Part shown: in pieces, positions 1 through 12,202 of the stretch
Numbering within the stretch: position 1 is the stretch's first letter
How the letters are laid out: every line of letters begins with the position of its first letter
Assembly (NCBI RefSeq): GCF_019578655.1
Contig: NC_063259.1
Span: 7,180,001 to 7,244,000, forward strand
From: Ricinus communis
Lineage: Eukaryota > Streptophyta > Magnoliopsida > Malpighiales > Euphorbiaceae
Direction: 5' to 3'
DNA length: 64,000 bases
Translations under genes and position numbers: made by a program
The notes under the pieces: generated by a model
What the model was told of the DNA's origin: nothing
Seen by the model: the letters and a program-made list of their open reading frames with translations, nothing else
Database searches by the model: none

Positions 1-1331
1 AAATAACGGGAGTCGGGTCCCTAAACTTTACTATTTCCCGACTCCGCCACACAGCACAAAATACGAGGCAGGCAAACTGACAGACAATTATTTATGACTC
101 ACAAATATCATCAAATACTCAATACCATCCAATAGACACAATTAAACCAAGAATTTCTAAAATTAACGGGCCAAAGAAAATTACCGAGACGCTCGATCGC
201 TCGGTCGACTCGCCTCCGGCCGCTGGAGTCCGATCGACGATCCGAACACACCATCGAACTCACAATGACACGCTGAAGACGATCCCCGCTTCCGATTTTC
301 CGATCTGACACCTGATCATCCGGAGAGATTTGCGGACGATCTTGACCGTCGATTCGCAAACGAAGCCCGATCGCCACGAAACCGGTACCATTTCGAAACT
401 TGAGCTGAGGAGAGTCGGGATACGTCCTCCGATCGTTCATCCTCCACCGGAGCTCGCCGGAAAAGCTGAAAAACCTCGGCTGCCTCCATTTTCTCTCTCC
501 ACCGGATCTTCCGTTTCCGGCCACCACTGTCGACACCGCTGCCGCCAAAACAAAGCCAAAAGCGAGAGGAGTCGATCGGCACCGAGATCAACAGTCACCG
601 ACGCCGGAAGCGCCCACACGGCGGCAAGGAAGCTTCGGCCATCTTCCTCCTCGCAGAGTCGCCATCGCCTCACTGGTGGCGCTGGCCGACGCCGGCCTGG
701 CCACGCCTGCAGCCTCCTTCTTCCCAAGCGCTTCCTCCCTCTCCCGACCTCTCTTCTTCCCCGATTTTCTTTCCTTTCAATATCGACATTAGGCCCCCGA
801 ACTTTTCCTTATTACAATTTGGTCCCTCAACTTCCTTAATTACTTACAATCTCATCCTGCAGAATTCCAATTTAACCCCCAAACTTCTTTTTAGCCTTTC
901 AATTAAGCCCCTAACTATTTAATTTGAGCCAAATCCGAATTATTGAAAATACATAATTACAAAAATACCCCTGACCGACATATTTATTTACAAAAATACC
1001 AAGCTCACAAATTTCCATTAAAACCCCATAAAAATAACATTATACTTTCAATCCTTATTCCAAAATAAATTTCCAATATATAATTTTACTTATATAAATA
1101 TGCATTTGGGAAAATTTGAATAACCAAAATATAATCATTTCTCAAATAGTTTACTTAATTAACTCCTTAAAAATCAAACTAATTGGATATGGAAAATAAC
1201 TCATTTATTTATCTAACATGAACATTCAAAATTTGTATTTAAATCATTCCAATTAAACCGAATAAAAATAAAGCTAAAATTAACTTAAATAAAAACTCAT
1301 TATTAAATATATAAAAATTCCGGGTGTTACA
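1..1331 (-). mobile_element. Partial LTR of a Ty3/gypsy (Tekay/Del-like) element
   Basis: Read on the minus strand, the block begins at 1331 with TGTAACACCCGG, the usual start of Tekay/Del chromovirus LTRs. The AT-rich 5' part (1331-900) is followed by short 'gggactaaattg'-style phrases (about 780-930), then a GC-rich tract (190-760), as is common in these LTRs. The other terminus lies beyond the left edge, so I cannot tell a solo LTR from part of a longer element. Several overlapping ORFs in 111-839 on both strands are chance openings in the GC-rich tract. It interrupts the gypsy internal sequence that follows. Confidence 0.6.
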
Positions 1332-3195
1332 GCCTTGTCTCACCAGAACAAATTTCATGTAAGTTTTTAGATGATCTTTCTCTAGTTAAATTAGGTATTT
1401 TTGAGAGAATGGTGCTTCTTTTAGATAGGTTAGATGGAAGGATTTTGCTTTCAAAGCATTACCCTCATATAGTGAATTAAATCTAGAGTTTTTCATAACT
1501 CTACAATATAATCCTTTCAATGACAAGGAGATTAAAGTTAGATTATTTGGGCATAATTATTCTATTACTTATGATACCATTGTGCATGCTTTTGGGTTGA
1601 AAAAGGAGGTATTTGTGAGCAACATCATAAGTTTGAAATTAGCAAGTTTTGGAAGAAACTCATCGGCCAAGATAAACATGGTGTTAATAACATGCCAAAT
1701 AATGTCTTCAATGATCATTATTATTTGCTTATTTCAAAGTTTATGTATGGAGGCATATTTGGTAGGAAAGAGACAAGCAAGGTGACTAAATAAGAGCTAA
1801 ATTTCTTATGGTGTTTAGACAACCATAATTATATTTTCTCGACATATTTCATTAAGCTAAAAATCAAAGTTTCAGATTTTATTTATGCTTTTATTTTATA
1901 ATTATCACTTATGATTATGATTTAATTTAAGCATCTTAGTTTTTATTTTAACTAATATGTTGCTCTTAATCAATGATGGTGCTTTAAGTGTTTATTTGAG
2001 ATAGGATTTGGGATGGTTATTACTTGAATAAATATGGCATACAAGTTGCACTCCAAATTATCAAGGAAGTATTCTATCTTTTTCTCCCTTGTTTGATTGT
2101 TTAAATATGCTTTTGACATTGAGAGCAATGTCAAAAATAAGTGTGGGGAGGAGAATTAGAATAATTCTTCTTATTTTATTTTATTTAGATATGCCATGTA
2201 TTTAGTAACTTTTGACTTATTTTTGTAAGATTTTAAAATTTTCTACTCAGCTTTTTGTTATTATTCTATATAAAGAATTAATGAAAGAATGTTATTATGT
2301 TGACTCTTGAGTTCTTGAATTGATTTTTAAACATGTATAAATGTGAACTCATGAGTTATTTGCACTTAATTGGTCAAGTGTTCATCTTTTGCATATGGAC
2401 ATGATGAGTAGTTTAGCAAATTTGAGATGGGTATAATTAGAAGTGTATGATTTAGGTTATTATTTCCTTGTTATTAAATTGCTTGCCTAAGTTTGTGAGA
2501 TATGATATGGGTAAGTTTAAGCTTTAAGTTTAATAATTCTGCTAAGTTTAAGCTTTAAATTCAATAATTCTACTCTGCTTATTTTAGTTGCTTAGTAACT
2601 GGAAATCTTCATGACCAATATTGATTTTCGCATAAAAAAGCAATTAAGATTATGAATATGTAAAGCATCTTAACATATGTTTTGTTGAGTAACCAGATAC
2701 ATTCATTACTCATGTTTGTATTTGCATAAAAAGACTTGACATCTCAAGAAAGAAAATAACCCCAAAGTATCTAGATGACAATCTAAAGGTTATAAGTTGA
2801 GAAAAAAAAAGAGAAAGAAAAGAAGAGCTTGAAAAGCAAGTAAAAAAATCATGTTTATTGATCTCTTATTTATAAATGAAGGTCTGCCTTTTGGATAAGG
2901 TTATGATGATTTGGATGCTATAGTTGTATCCTTTGATAATGAGTTAGGCTATTTGTTATGAAACATGTGTAGATAATGGATGCTTGAATCTTTTAACTAA
3001 TAATGATTGAGTTTACACCTTTTAAGAAAAATTTATGATTCAAGTTTTCTTAGATTGGCATAATTTTGCATTAGTGAGATTCTTTTAAGTAATATCTTTA
3101 TGCTAAGTATGAATGTTCTTCATTGTTTTTGCAAAGATTAATTCTTAAGTTGCTATTTACTTGAGGACAAGTAAAGGTTTAAGTGTTGGGGTATC
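1332..3195 (+). mobile_element. 3' internal part of a Ty3/gypsy (Athila/Tat-like) element
   Basis: This is sequence between the Tekay-like LTR and the 3' LTR at 3196. It holds a broken ORF (see 1498-1890) and then about 1.3 kb of AT-rich noncoding DNA. Two polypurine-like phrases stand out: 'aagtgtggggagga' near 2141, and the conserved 'ttgaggacaag...tttaagtgttgggg' at about 3162-3191 directly before the LTR. No pol domain is visible. The left part of the element is cut off by the LTR insertion at 1331. Confidence 0.6.
1498..1890 (+). pseudogene. Broken ORF of the plant 'transposon protein' (Athila ORF1-like) type
   Basis: Starting at 1498 the frame reads through FNDKEIKVRLFGHNYSITYD and AFGLKKE. 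Near 1660 it shifts to a second frame containing FMYGGIFGRKETSKVTK, a stop, then ELNFLWCLDN. The pattern (a 'V-F-G--Y-I----I--AFGL' core, then 'GRK-TS-VT--EL-FLWC') resembles the domain found in Athila-like ORFs and annotated as 'putative plant transposon protein'. The same pattern recurs at 52300-55682 and 61640-63144 in this window. At least one frameshift and one internal stop make it non-functional. It lies between internal sequence and the 3' LTR, not directly after a 5' LTR. Confidence 0.45.
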
Positions 3196-4521
3196 TGATA
3201 AGTTCATATTATATATATATAAGTTAGTGATTTATTGGTAGGTTTTATATACATAATATGTGGAAATAAGTACTTATTACCCCACTTTAGTTTTATTGTC
3301 TAATTTCAAGTGTGTATAGCCAAAAATGAGAAATATGAGCTAAATATTCATAAATGAGCTTAAATTATACTGCAGTTACTGAGACTCAAAATAAAGACTC
3401 GTGGACTATGAATTGTTAAGCCTAGCCAAAAAATACAAGGCTTACAAGGAGAAATTAATTAGTTATTATGTCATTATGGATAACTACTTTTAAGTTATTT
3501 GTTTTATTTAGGATAGTTAAGAAGATAACTATTAGAGGTGTTATGCTTAGAGAAAGACTCTGCACAAGGAATCTCTACAAGTAGTGGAGATCAGTTATAT
3601 AACAGGAGTATAATTCAGTCTATAGCTGTCCATTATCCTTTCTCTGCAATTCTCTACAACTGTCCATTATCTTTTCTCTACAATTCTCTACAGTTGTCCA
3701 TTATCCTTTCTCTGCAATTATCTACAGCTCATCTTCTACAAACACTTAGCTTTAGTTTTTGCATTACTCTTTGGAGATCTAAGAAGCTTTTCAAGAAGTG
3801 GAGAGCGAGGATCAATCATCTTCATATCTTAAAGAATTTCTAAATTTTGAGGGAGCTTTCATTTTCTACTTTATTTTTATGTCTTTTTATTTAATTACAA
3901 TGACCATTGGATTAAATATGTGAGGCTAATTTTTATAAGTGTTTAGTTTAGCTTTTTACTTATGTATGAACCTGATTTATTTATATATTTGATGAATGAT
4001 TTCTTTACCTTCATATCTTTATTAGTTTTATCTATTTTTGTTAGTTGACCATCATATCAATTTACTAATAATATTTATTATGAAAATCTTTAGGTTGAAT
4101 GTATTACATATACCATCTTTACTTCAATCTATGTTGGTATAAGGAACTTAGATTGCACCATTAGTTTGAGTTACTTAGAAAAAACGCACATCACCATCTC
4201 ATCATTAGATCTAGGCTTAAAGCAAAATAAAGAGATTACTAAATATTGCCTAAACTAAACACTATTTTATCATATAGTTTTCATTAATCATTTCATTTGC
4301 ATATTTACTTTATAGTTTATTTAATTTCTTTTATAAACATTAAACTATTCTCAAAACATTAGCTTATAGTGTTTAGATTTACTTTTAGTATTTTTGTGTG
4401 ATAGTTAGTCTTTATAATGCATGCTCTACAGCTCCTTGTGAGATCGACTCTTGGTGAACTTGCCTGCGCTATAATTCAACTCGTACACTTGCGAGTACTA
4501 AGTTTAAGACATCTGTTATCA
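3196..4521 (+). repeat. 3' LTR of the Ty3/gypsy element (1,326 bp)
   Basis: It begins TGATAAG and ends CTGTTATCA, so the ends are inverted (TGATAA/TTATCA). A polypurine-type tract precedes it. The U5 end contains 'gagatcgactcttggtgaac' (4440-4460), a recognisable Athila/Tat-type U5 phrase. On its right is decayed gag-element sequence that continues a homologous locus found uninterrupted at about 45170. That supports the insertion point at 4521/4522. Confidence 0.75.
3626..3727 (+). repeat. Three 34-bp tandem units inside the LTR
   Basis: Units start at 3626, 3660 and 3694. Each reads approximately 'ctgtccattatcctttctct' followed by 'gcaattctctacaa'. They differ at a few positions each. They are contiguous, with no spacers, and lie in the R/U5 part of the 3' LTR. 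Confidence 0.85.
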
Positions 4522-6995
4522 ACTAGTCCTTTCAGATATTCTAGTTAACTATTTTTTCTCTCACCTTTTATTTACTTAACTTTTTCCTGACTATTATAGA
4601 TCCTCTGTTCAGTAAGATTTATTTTCCTTTTTTTTTATTTTTCTTCAAAAGATAGTATCTGAAATAGTACAAATTGACTTGTGAACTTATTGCCCCTGAG
4701 ATTTAAACTCTTTTCAGTATCTTTGAGCTTAATCTTTTCTTTTATTTTTTATATGGAAGTTTTCCAGCTCGATCTAAATTTCTTTTTGGAGTCATTGTAA
4801 TGAGCCTTGCATGTTTCAAGATTATAACATCAATCTTTAGTCTAGAGGCCCGTGCTTCAAGGTTGTAATTAATGTAATGAGGGCGAAACTTGGCCTTCTT
4901 GTTTTGTTCCCCAGTGTGCTACATCGAATTCAATCGTGCGTATCAAATACTATCTCTATCTCTTTCTTTTTCTTTTTCTTTTTCTTGTCTTTTTTTGTTG
5001 TCATTTTTTTCTCTTCAAAAGTTATATTACATGTAGTAGAAACATACCTAGGATTGTCATTTGTGTTTAAATTAAATAAATCAATTCGAATAGAATTTAC
5101 TAATGTAGTAATCAATGTCACGCAAAATACCATTAAGATAAATATCAAACAAGAAAAAATTAGAGTTATTTCATTGATCCTAAAAGCATAATCATGTCGT
5201 TGTTTTAAAACAAATTGACAACTGAATCTCACGAAACTTCATCATCTTCAGATGGCAGGTCTTCAATTTCTCTAGCTTGATAGTTTCCCACGTCCCATCC
5301 AGCTTTAGCATTTTTAATTTCTTCTACTTGTATGCCAGCATCGTACAAGCCCGCAAAAGTCTTGGGATTCATCATTTGCAGCTTTTTCACCCAAGATGGG
5401 AGAACATTTTAGACTGTAATTCAAACTTGATCCTTTTCAGAAGGCTTGTTCTTCATTAAAACTACTTTGTTTCTCCATCTAATCAAGAAATTAGAAAACG
5501 ACTCATTAGTCTTTTGTTTTGTCAATTCCAAATCCCTTATAGAGACTTCTAGGTGAGCATTGTAGTCATGTTGCTATAAGAAAGCATCACAAAGCTTTTT
5601 CTAATCAGACTTGATAAGCCTTTCTAACCCATGGTACCAATTCACAATTAGCTCTTCCAAAGACAATATAAACAATTTGATGATTTAGGTCTTAGCCAAA
5701 TGAGTAGTACTCATGATAGTATCATATTGCTACAAGTGCACCTTTGGATCTGCATTTCCATTGAACATTTGCATTTCAAGCATGTCAAATTTGGAAGGCA
5801 ACTTGTCTTCTCCAATTAGCATCAGTTTATCGAAATCAAAGGATGAATCTAAACCTTGATCTTTCAGCATGTCTTGCATCTTATCAAGCCTTTTAGTCAA
5901 ACTTTGTAAAATCTCAGTTTCCATAACAGCTTTTTTGCAGTAAGAGTAGACACTTTCTCAGCTCGTTCTAGCATGCAGTCATCTAGATTCCAAAGGTGCT
6001 TACCATACGCTCCATATCATGAGTAGCAACAGCAATACTTGTTGGGGAGTAGTAATCTTTTAGATAGTATGTTTCCTAGAAATCTCAGCCAAAGCTTGTT
6101 GGAATTCCTCTCAGATCATAATCCTTAGGTCACCCATTATTGCAGTCTTGATAGCATCAATGTCTTGCTTGTGGGATATCTTTGTTTTAACTTCTAAAAT
6201 GCTACTTTTTGTTCTCTTGTCTTAGTTGCTAGTGAAATGGGCCCTTTTAATATCTATTCTTGTCTTATTCAAAACTAAGGATGATAATCTAAAATGGCTT
6301 CAAAATAGAGAGTTACAGCATGATGCAAATGAGATGCAAAAAGGTTAGAAAACACAAAGAAATTTATAGAGTACTATACAATCATCCTTCCAACCTTATT
6401 ACTGCCGCACACGATTCATGGTAAGCCTTTCTCTACTAGGATTTTGAGCCTAAGCTTATTATCAACACGGCATAGTAGGCCAGACGTGCATGCCATAAGC
6501 TCTCAAAGAAGATTAAAGCAAACATGCGATATTTTTCAGTATAAGTATAAAGCCTATATATTTTTTAGCCTAAGGCCTGATTCCATATTCTTTTGGGCCA
6601 AGGCTTCCTAATATGTTGGCTTAAGTACTTATAAGGAAAAAACATCCCAAATAGCAAGCAATAGGGTTCTTAAAGGAGATTACTACTGTCATTGCCATGA
6701 GCTGAGTCTTGGGTAAGAATAAAAGGCTTCTATAAGTAAAGAATACTCTTCCTTTATTCATCTTCCCACTTAAGGGTCCATGCGATGAAGGAAGCTTACT
6801 TATTACTTGTGAGTGCTGGTTAGCCGGTACTGTGATTCCAAGGTTCGAGCGGAACCAAAGAACTACTAACTAACACGACAGGGGCTATAGGAACCAAAAT
6901 GCAATATGTGTGAAAGTGTAGTGATGCAAGAATCACTTGTTAAATAATAAAATTAAAGACAAACATACACTAGAATCAGCTTTTCTTATCTTAGG
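4522..6995 (-). mobile_element. Decayed internal region of a gag-only Ty3/gypsy element
   Basis: Read on the minus strand this block matches the plus-strand element at about 42660-45170: the leader near 6980-6800, gag at 5940-5230, then an A/G-rich tail (pyrimidine tract at 4960-4990 on the plus strand). Its 3' end is cut at 4522 by the plus-strand gypsy LTR. No LTR of its own was recognised, except a short LTR-end-like fragment at 6996-7020 in the opposite orientation. No protease, RT or integrase is visible, as in the 40707-49073 copy. Confidence 0.7.
5230..5940 (-). pseudogene. Retrotransposon gag fragment (Retrotrans_gag type)
   Basis: An uninterrupted stretch runs 5924-5730 with LTKRLDKMQDMLKDQGLDSS and FDKLMLIGEDKLPSKF. 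Beyond an in-frame stop, the gag core continues with VNWYHGLE and ESFSNFLIRWR, then EKDQV and KLQMMNP. The order and spacing match the other copy at 43830-44440, so this is the same family, inverted. The core has several stops and cannot make a full Gag. In the family, Gag forms the virus-like particle. Confidence 0.7.
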
Positions 6996-8002
6996 TGTGC
7001 GTCGGAACTGCTGCCCATAGAAAGGGCATTTGTAGGCTTTTAATAAGTTTTTAGGATGAGTGCAAAGGTATAACTTAAGACTCAATCCAAAAAAGAATGT
7101 ATTCGGAGTAATGTCAAGACAGTTGCTAGGGCATATAATGAGTCAACGGGGAATAAAAATTGATCTACCGACCATAGACATGTCTACTCTATAAGCTATA
7201 ATTTATGAAATGCCGAAAGAAGCACTTAACCAACAAAAACAAGTTATCATGGATGAAATGAGAGTTTTACTATATTAAAACCACTACACCATCTTAATAC
7301 TAGCAATACCCTAGCTTTTCAAATTCTAAATCATTGTTAATTAGAATAACAATCCTCCCTCTACTCCTATTACTTAAAATACAATAAACACTACTACTAC
7401 CATAAACCCTTATAATACTACAGTTGATGTTGACCTAACCAACAATCATTTTCCTACAACACACACTTCACTAAATACTTAGGTCAAACCAATACCCTTC
7501 CTCAACTTGGACCCTATCCAATTCCCAATAGAATTAGACAATCAGAATTAGAACTACACTATCAGACAATAATAAATCATATGATCATAATCAGAGAGTT
7601 AATCAGAGATCATACCTCAATGAGACTTTCATCAGCTTCAACTGAAGGACAAGATAGAGATCATACTTTTACATCAAATTAAACCTAAATATCATAACAT
7701 ACTTGAATAAACTTTTACTTTAGATCAAACCTAAACATTAGAATAGAATTCTACATTATATTAGACCTTCATATTATAACATATATCTACACCAAATCAG
7801 ACTTGAATAGCATATCAAACTTGTACAATGGATTAGACTATTATATTAGATCAAACATAAACATCATATTTAGCCTCTACATTAGAGATAAGACTTCAAG
7901 CATATATCAGACTCAAACATGACTTATCATAACCAAACTATGCTACCCTTTGTTAGTATCATCAAACACATTCTATAAAAATGTGTTTAGTGAAGGAAAA
8001 TC
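6996..8002. other. AT-rich spacer with loose repeats, no gene seen
   Basis: The first 25 bases resemble the end of the 40.7-kb element's LTR in plus orientation. The rest has no convincing ORF. From about 7640 to 7920 the sequence loosely repeats phrases such as 'tagatcaaacctaaacat', 'atcagac' and 'ttagac', a low-complexity quasi-repeat. Confidence 0.5.
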
Positions 8003-9915
8003 TGTGAACACCTAAATCTCACTCTCTCAGAACCTCATTGAAAGATGAATGATTTTAGAAAATCAAATGAACTTGAATGAATTCTAGTGTGATGATTAGA
8101 TAGAGCATTGAAAGAGCTTTTTGGAATGTACTTATGGGTCCTATAACTCCTCTTGGATCATAAGTTATGGCTTATCAAATAATAAGCACTTGAACTTCAC
8201 AACCTTAAAACCTATTTGAAAGATGAATGATTTTAGAAAATAAAATGATCTCAAATAAATTCAAGAGTGGTGTCACTAGAGATAGCACTCAAAAAGCTTT
8301 TTCGAATGTACTTATGGACCATACCAAAAGTTATGGCCGATCGAAGTTAAGCATATGGACTTAGAGGGCTAAATCGTAAAATGGCTTGCAATACGTAAGG
8401 GTTGTATACGACACAAAAAGTCAGGCTATCGCAAATTGGTCTTTTAATGTTCCCTATGCCCTTGTGGTACCACAAGTTTTTTTCACAAGCACTTGAAAGT
8501 TTACTTTTCTTCCATATCTAAAAGTTGTGTACCTTGGCACACATCCCAAGGCTATAAAAGGGAGCTAGTGGGAGGTTCCAAGATATTGAAAATCCATAGA
8601 ATTCAAGCACGTAGAAGAAAAGCAATTATTTTCAACAGCAAACTGAGCTTTATCAGTAACTTTTTAGCACAAAATCTCATGTTATTAGACTTATATTTTA
8701 TGAATTTAGAAGAGTATGCTTTGTATCTGCTAATAATTTTGTATTTTGTATATCAAAAAATCTAATTTCTCTAAGTATAACCTTGGAAGACTCTATTATA
8801 ATTTCTTTTTTCTATTAGAATATGCAATAGAGGAGACTAGGTCAAGCTGAATTTTTTACTTTATTCTGTCCAAAAATATACCTAGCAATGCAACTCCTCT
8901 TTTTTGTAATCTTTTTTCTTTCAATAAATAAAGCATGTAATTCCTATTTTTGTTAAGTTTGTTATTTTTATTTTATGTTTATATTATTTTTCTTTTGATT
9001 TCATGTTTATGTTATTTGTTTTATTCATATTTATATTGAATTTCTTTCACTTTTATGGTTATGCTGAATTTCTTTTATTTTTTGTAATTTTGCATTATGT
9101 CAATTTTGTTAATCTAAATATGCAATTCCACAAGAATTAGTTAGTTTATTTTCTTTCATGCTATGTTTTCTATTATCAAAATATGTCATTTTTATATGAT
9201 AAAGTTATGTCATTTCTTTAAAATTATTTTCATGTCACATTAATTGGATTAAATATGAAATTTCCATAGATCCATTTTATATTCATTTTTCCAATTACAA
9301 CATGTAATTCAATAATTTTTGTTGAATTTAATTATGTTTTTTATATTATTTGAGACATTTTTTCTTTCTTTGAAATATATGTTATGCTATTTTTTTTCGT
9401 TTGGTTTGGAATTTATTTATTTTTTCAGTTTGAGAATGTGTGCTTATTTAGAATCTTAAACAATTAGACTAAAAATAACCTCTCAAAAAGTTTTATTTTG
9501 ATTCTTTGAATGTATTTATTCAAATTTAATTTTATTCAAACATCAAATGATTTTTAAAAATTAAAAATCATAGGATTTCTTTTCAATTTTGAGTTTTATT
9601 TAGAAAAACTATCTATAAAAATAATTAGATAGAAGAACTTCGACCTTGTCAACTGATAATGAAAAAAGAAAATCTGGATAAATACCAATACCTATTACAG
9701 GCAGAAGGATAGAAATTGAAAAAAATAGAAGTTGCTAACTCAAAATCTAATAATGACTACATCTTTTGACAATTGTATTTTCTGGATATTTGTCTTGTTT
9801 TCTAAAATCTAAATCTAGTTCTGGAATCCTTCTCGACTTCGTGACTAGTTATTTTATCCATGAGGTAATATGAAGTTAAAATTGGGTTTTTCTTATTTTT
9901 TTCTTAATAAATATA
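8003..9915 (+). repeat. LTR-like block with TATA box and possible PBS
   Basis: It starts TGTGAACACC after a purine-rich stretch. It contains 'ggctataaaagggagc' (8549-8564), a good TATA box, followed by a long T-rich U5-like region. Just after it, at 9919, 'tggcaactctaactgaaa' is a weak match to the tRNA-Arg-type primer site of Ogre/Tat elements. I see no second copy in this window, so the boundaries are guesses. It could be a solo LTR or a 5' LTR cut off at about 10020. Confidence 0.35.
8036..8320 (+). repeat. Tandem duplication, period about 178 bp
   Basis: The phrase 'ttgaaagatgaatgatttta' occurs at 8038 and again at 8215. Each copy is followed at the same distance by 'gctttttNgaatgtacttatgg'. 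The units differ by small changes. The duplication lies upstream of the TATA box of the LTR-like block, where promoter repeats are common in LTRs. Confidence 0.65.
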
Positions 9916-9932
9916 AGGTGGCAACTCTAACT

Positions 9933-10022
9933 GAAATAAACTAACCACAAATGCCAAAATATGAGATGGTAAGTCATCTTCTTGGTGAGACTAGCTAAAA
10001 TTGAGTATTTTAAATTTAATCT
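9933..10022. other. Short spacer before a TE junction
   Basis: No coding or repeat signal. The junction to the copia-derived ORF fragment lies at about 10025-10040, where similarity to the minus-strand copy (29280-29480) begins. Confidence 0.35.
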
Positions 10023-10640
10023 TTGAATGGCGCTCGAGCAACATCTCAGAATAAGAAAATCCAAACCTCCCATTTTCTAATTAATGATTTCATCCACCTT
10101 GGTAATAAACCCAAGGGAATGATCTTTTATCCTTCACACCTCACTATCCTTACAAAATATTGCAATACTTTTCCTACTTACTTTAAATATATTCCTATTA
10201 CCAAACTCTCTTTTGGCACTAACCTTTTAGACCTTGAGTACCTCCACTACTAAAGAAACATTATCCTTATCAAGAAAATAAATATGAGTATATATTGGGT
10301 GGTTATGAGGAACCTCAAAGAATAACCAAACGACAAGAGTTGCGTCTCTTACTCATAAGGATGGAATGGGAGAAAATGTAGAGGGTGCCCTGCAATGTCA
10401 AGCCCTTTAAAGAATTCCTTAAAGAAAAAGTGCATAAAAATATGGAGAAGCGAGAAAAAAGAATGGCCAAGACCTATAGACTTCTCCAACATCTCCATTG
10501 TCCATAAAGGAAATCCAAGAGAAGACTACTGACATTATTACTTGCATTGTGGATGAGTGGGATGATTTTCATAGAGAAGAGGAGAAGGATGAGAATGAGG
10601 AATATGGTGCAAATAAATAATGATAAACTTCGTTCCATTT
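10023..10640 (+). pseudogene. Fragment of the extra (non-gag-pol) ORF of a SIRE-like copia element
   Basis: The plus frame contains QTSHFLINDFIHLGNKPKG, YPSHLTILTKYCNTFP and NLLDLEYLHY. After stops it continues with MEKREKRMAKTYRLLQHLHC and an acidic/basic tail. The minus-strand element at 28930-30128 has the closely similar QTSRFLIDHFISLGNKSEG, LPSHITLIVNYCNALP and NLLDLDYLHH, then KRMDKIYRLIHHLHL. In both, the ORF lies between pol (or where pol should be) and the 3' LTR. The N-terminal half is missing here and stops interrupt it. I do not know its function. An env-like or accessory ORF is the positional guess. Confidence 0.55.
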
Positions 10641-11040
10641 TTCTATTTTTTCTTTTATTTTAAGTTATTTTTCCTTTAATTTGCGTTTCTTGCATGGCAC
10701 TTCCATATTAATCATATATAATCTATGTACTGCTTAATTAATCAATGATATTTCTATTTCAATTGTTTTGTTAGTTATACCTTTTTATCCATGATATTTT
10801 TCTCTCTTTTTCCATTATCATTTTTATCTTAACAAAATGGGAAATACAAGAGCAAAATATACTTGTTGAGTTGTGTGATTTAATTTGTACCTCCATATAT
10901 ACTTGGTTATAATTTCTTACTCACATAATGTCTAAATCATTAAGGGAGAGAAAATCTTTAATTCTATATTACTTCATTGATTATGTAAGTCATGGATTAA
11001 AGGATAGCATTCACAGATATTTTTACTTTACCTTTTTGCC
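10641..11040. other. 3' noncoding part of the copia element
   Basis: AT-rich sequence between the extra ORF and the polypurine tract. The 70-codon opening at 10928-11140 crosses into the LTR and is not a gene. Confidence 0.45.
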
Positions 11041-11054
11041 CAATTTAATTGTCA

Positions 11055-11073
11055 AAATGAAAAAGGGAGAAAT
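11055..11073 (+). other. Polypurine tract before copia LTR
   Basis: 'aaaatgaaaaagggagaaat' directly precedes TGTTAGCC. This matches the 'aaaagggggagattgttag' junction typical of SIRE-like copia 3' ends and is the expected plus-strand primer for reverse transcription. Confidence 0.7.
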
Positions 11074-12185
11074 TGTTAGCCTAACTCGTTTTATAAACTT
11101 AGAAACTCTTGATTTTGATCTCAACAATCAAATGACATAGTGTTAATTATGTTTTTCAAGTGTCTCTTTTGCAAGAATTTAATTTAGTGCTCAAAAGACC
11201 TTAGGAATATTTTTACATCCTAAATGGTAATCGGCATCAGCATGTCACTAGCACGAAACTTGTATTTCTCATAGGTGTATTAACAAGGTAAGAATTATGA
11301 CTGTGAAAAAGACATCATGATCATGAGAAATATTTAAATAAGCACCTAGAAGATATCGTCCAGACTCACTACCGCAATAAATAGCTATAATCTTCCTCAA
11401 GCTTGATGAGTTCGCGACCACCATAGAGGGATCGCTACCGCAATGTTCATACTCGTAAGGAAGACTGCCAATGGTTACTTTGCAATAGCGAATAATGGAG
11501 CACCATATGGATTATAGTCATTGTGACTTTAAGAATTACAACCATTATTTAAGTACTACAAGTGCTATATGGATGTTGTAACCATGATTGTGCTCTCACA
11601 GTATATTTAATGCAATATCAAGAGTTATAAGCAAGGTTATGACCTATGATCTTAGGGTAACGTCTTTTTGGTGGTTTTGGGCTATGAATATCCCCTCCAA
11701 TATACATTTGTGGTTTATCAACAACCTTCAAAAATTGATTTATTTTAGTTATTGTAAGAGCTTTGATTACTTTTGTGAGGTTTAAGTATTAGGCTAAACA
11801 CTTAGAATTGAGTTTGAGATTTAGCCAAAGAATTAAAAATCTTGTAAAGTTGTGTGTTAACCATAAAGCATAAGTTGTAAGGTTGAGTGTAAGCCAAAAA
11901 TACTAGGTTGAGAATTATCTTGTAAAAGCTCCATTGTATTTGTATTAGTGTTAGTAATATCCAACTAGAGATTAGGGAGTGAACAAAGGAGTACTTAACA
12001 CCCGAACCATCATAAATTGTGTGTCTTTTCTTCTTTACTCTTTATTTTCTTAAAAAATTTTAGTTACCTGTATTTTTTTTTTTTTGTAATTCACCAATTC
12101 AACCTCATTTCCTTAGTTCATCAAGAGCAAACAAGAACTAAATATTCTTTATATCTTTTGCTCTTTTAATATTATCAAATTTACA
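11074..12185 (+). repeat. Copia (SIRE-like) LTR, 1,112 bp
   Basis: It begins TGTTAGCC and ends TTACA. The U5 part ('ccattgtatttgtattagtg', then 'gtaattcaccaattcaacc') resembles the U5 at 34547-34965 and 28490-28900 on the other strand. A polypurine tract is directly upstream and a primer-binding site directly downstream. One LTR is thus shared by a preceding 3' end and a following 5' internal region. Confidence 0.75.
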
Positions 12186-12189
12186 ATAG

Positions 12190-12202
12190 TGGTATTAGAG
12201 CT
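12190..12202 (+). other. Copia primer-binding site
   Basis: 'tggtattagagct' differs by one base from TGGTATCAGAGC, the initiator-Met tRNA site of plant Ty1/copia elements. It lies 4 bases after the LTR end. Confidence 0.75.

Noticed and set aside
111..839. Four overlapping ORFs of 91-169 codons on both strands
   Set aside because: They sit in the GC-rich part of an LTR, are Arg/Ser/Pro-rich in every frame and have no recognisable domain.
3626..3727. CRISPR-like short repeats
   Set aside because: The three units are contiguous without spacers, inside a plant retrotransposon LTR.
4877..5232. ORFs of about 100 codons on both strands
   Set aside because: They run across a T-rich tract (poly-Phe or poly-Lys) and the gag-element tail, and match the noncoding homologue at 44700-45170.
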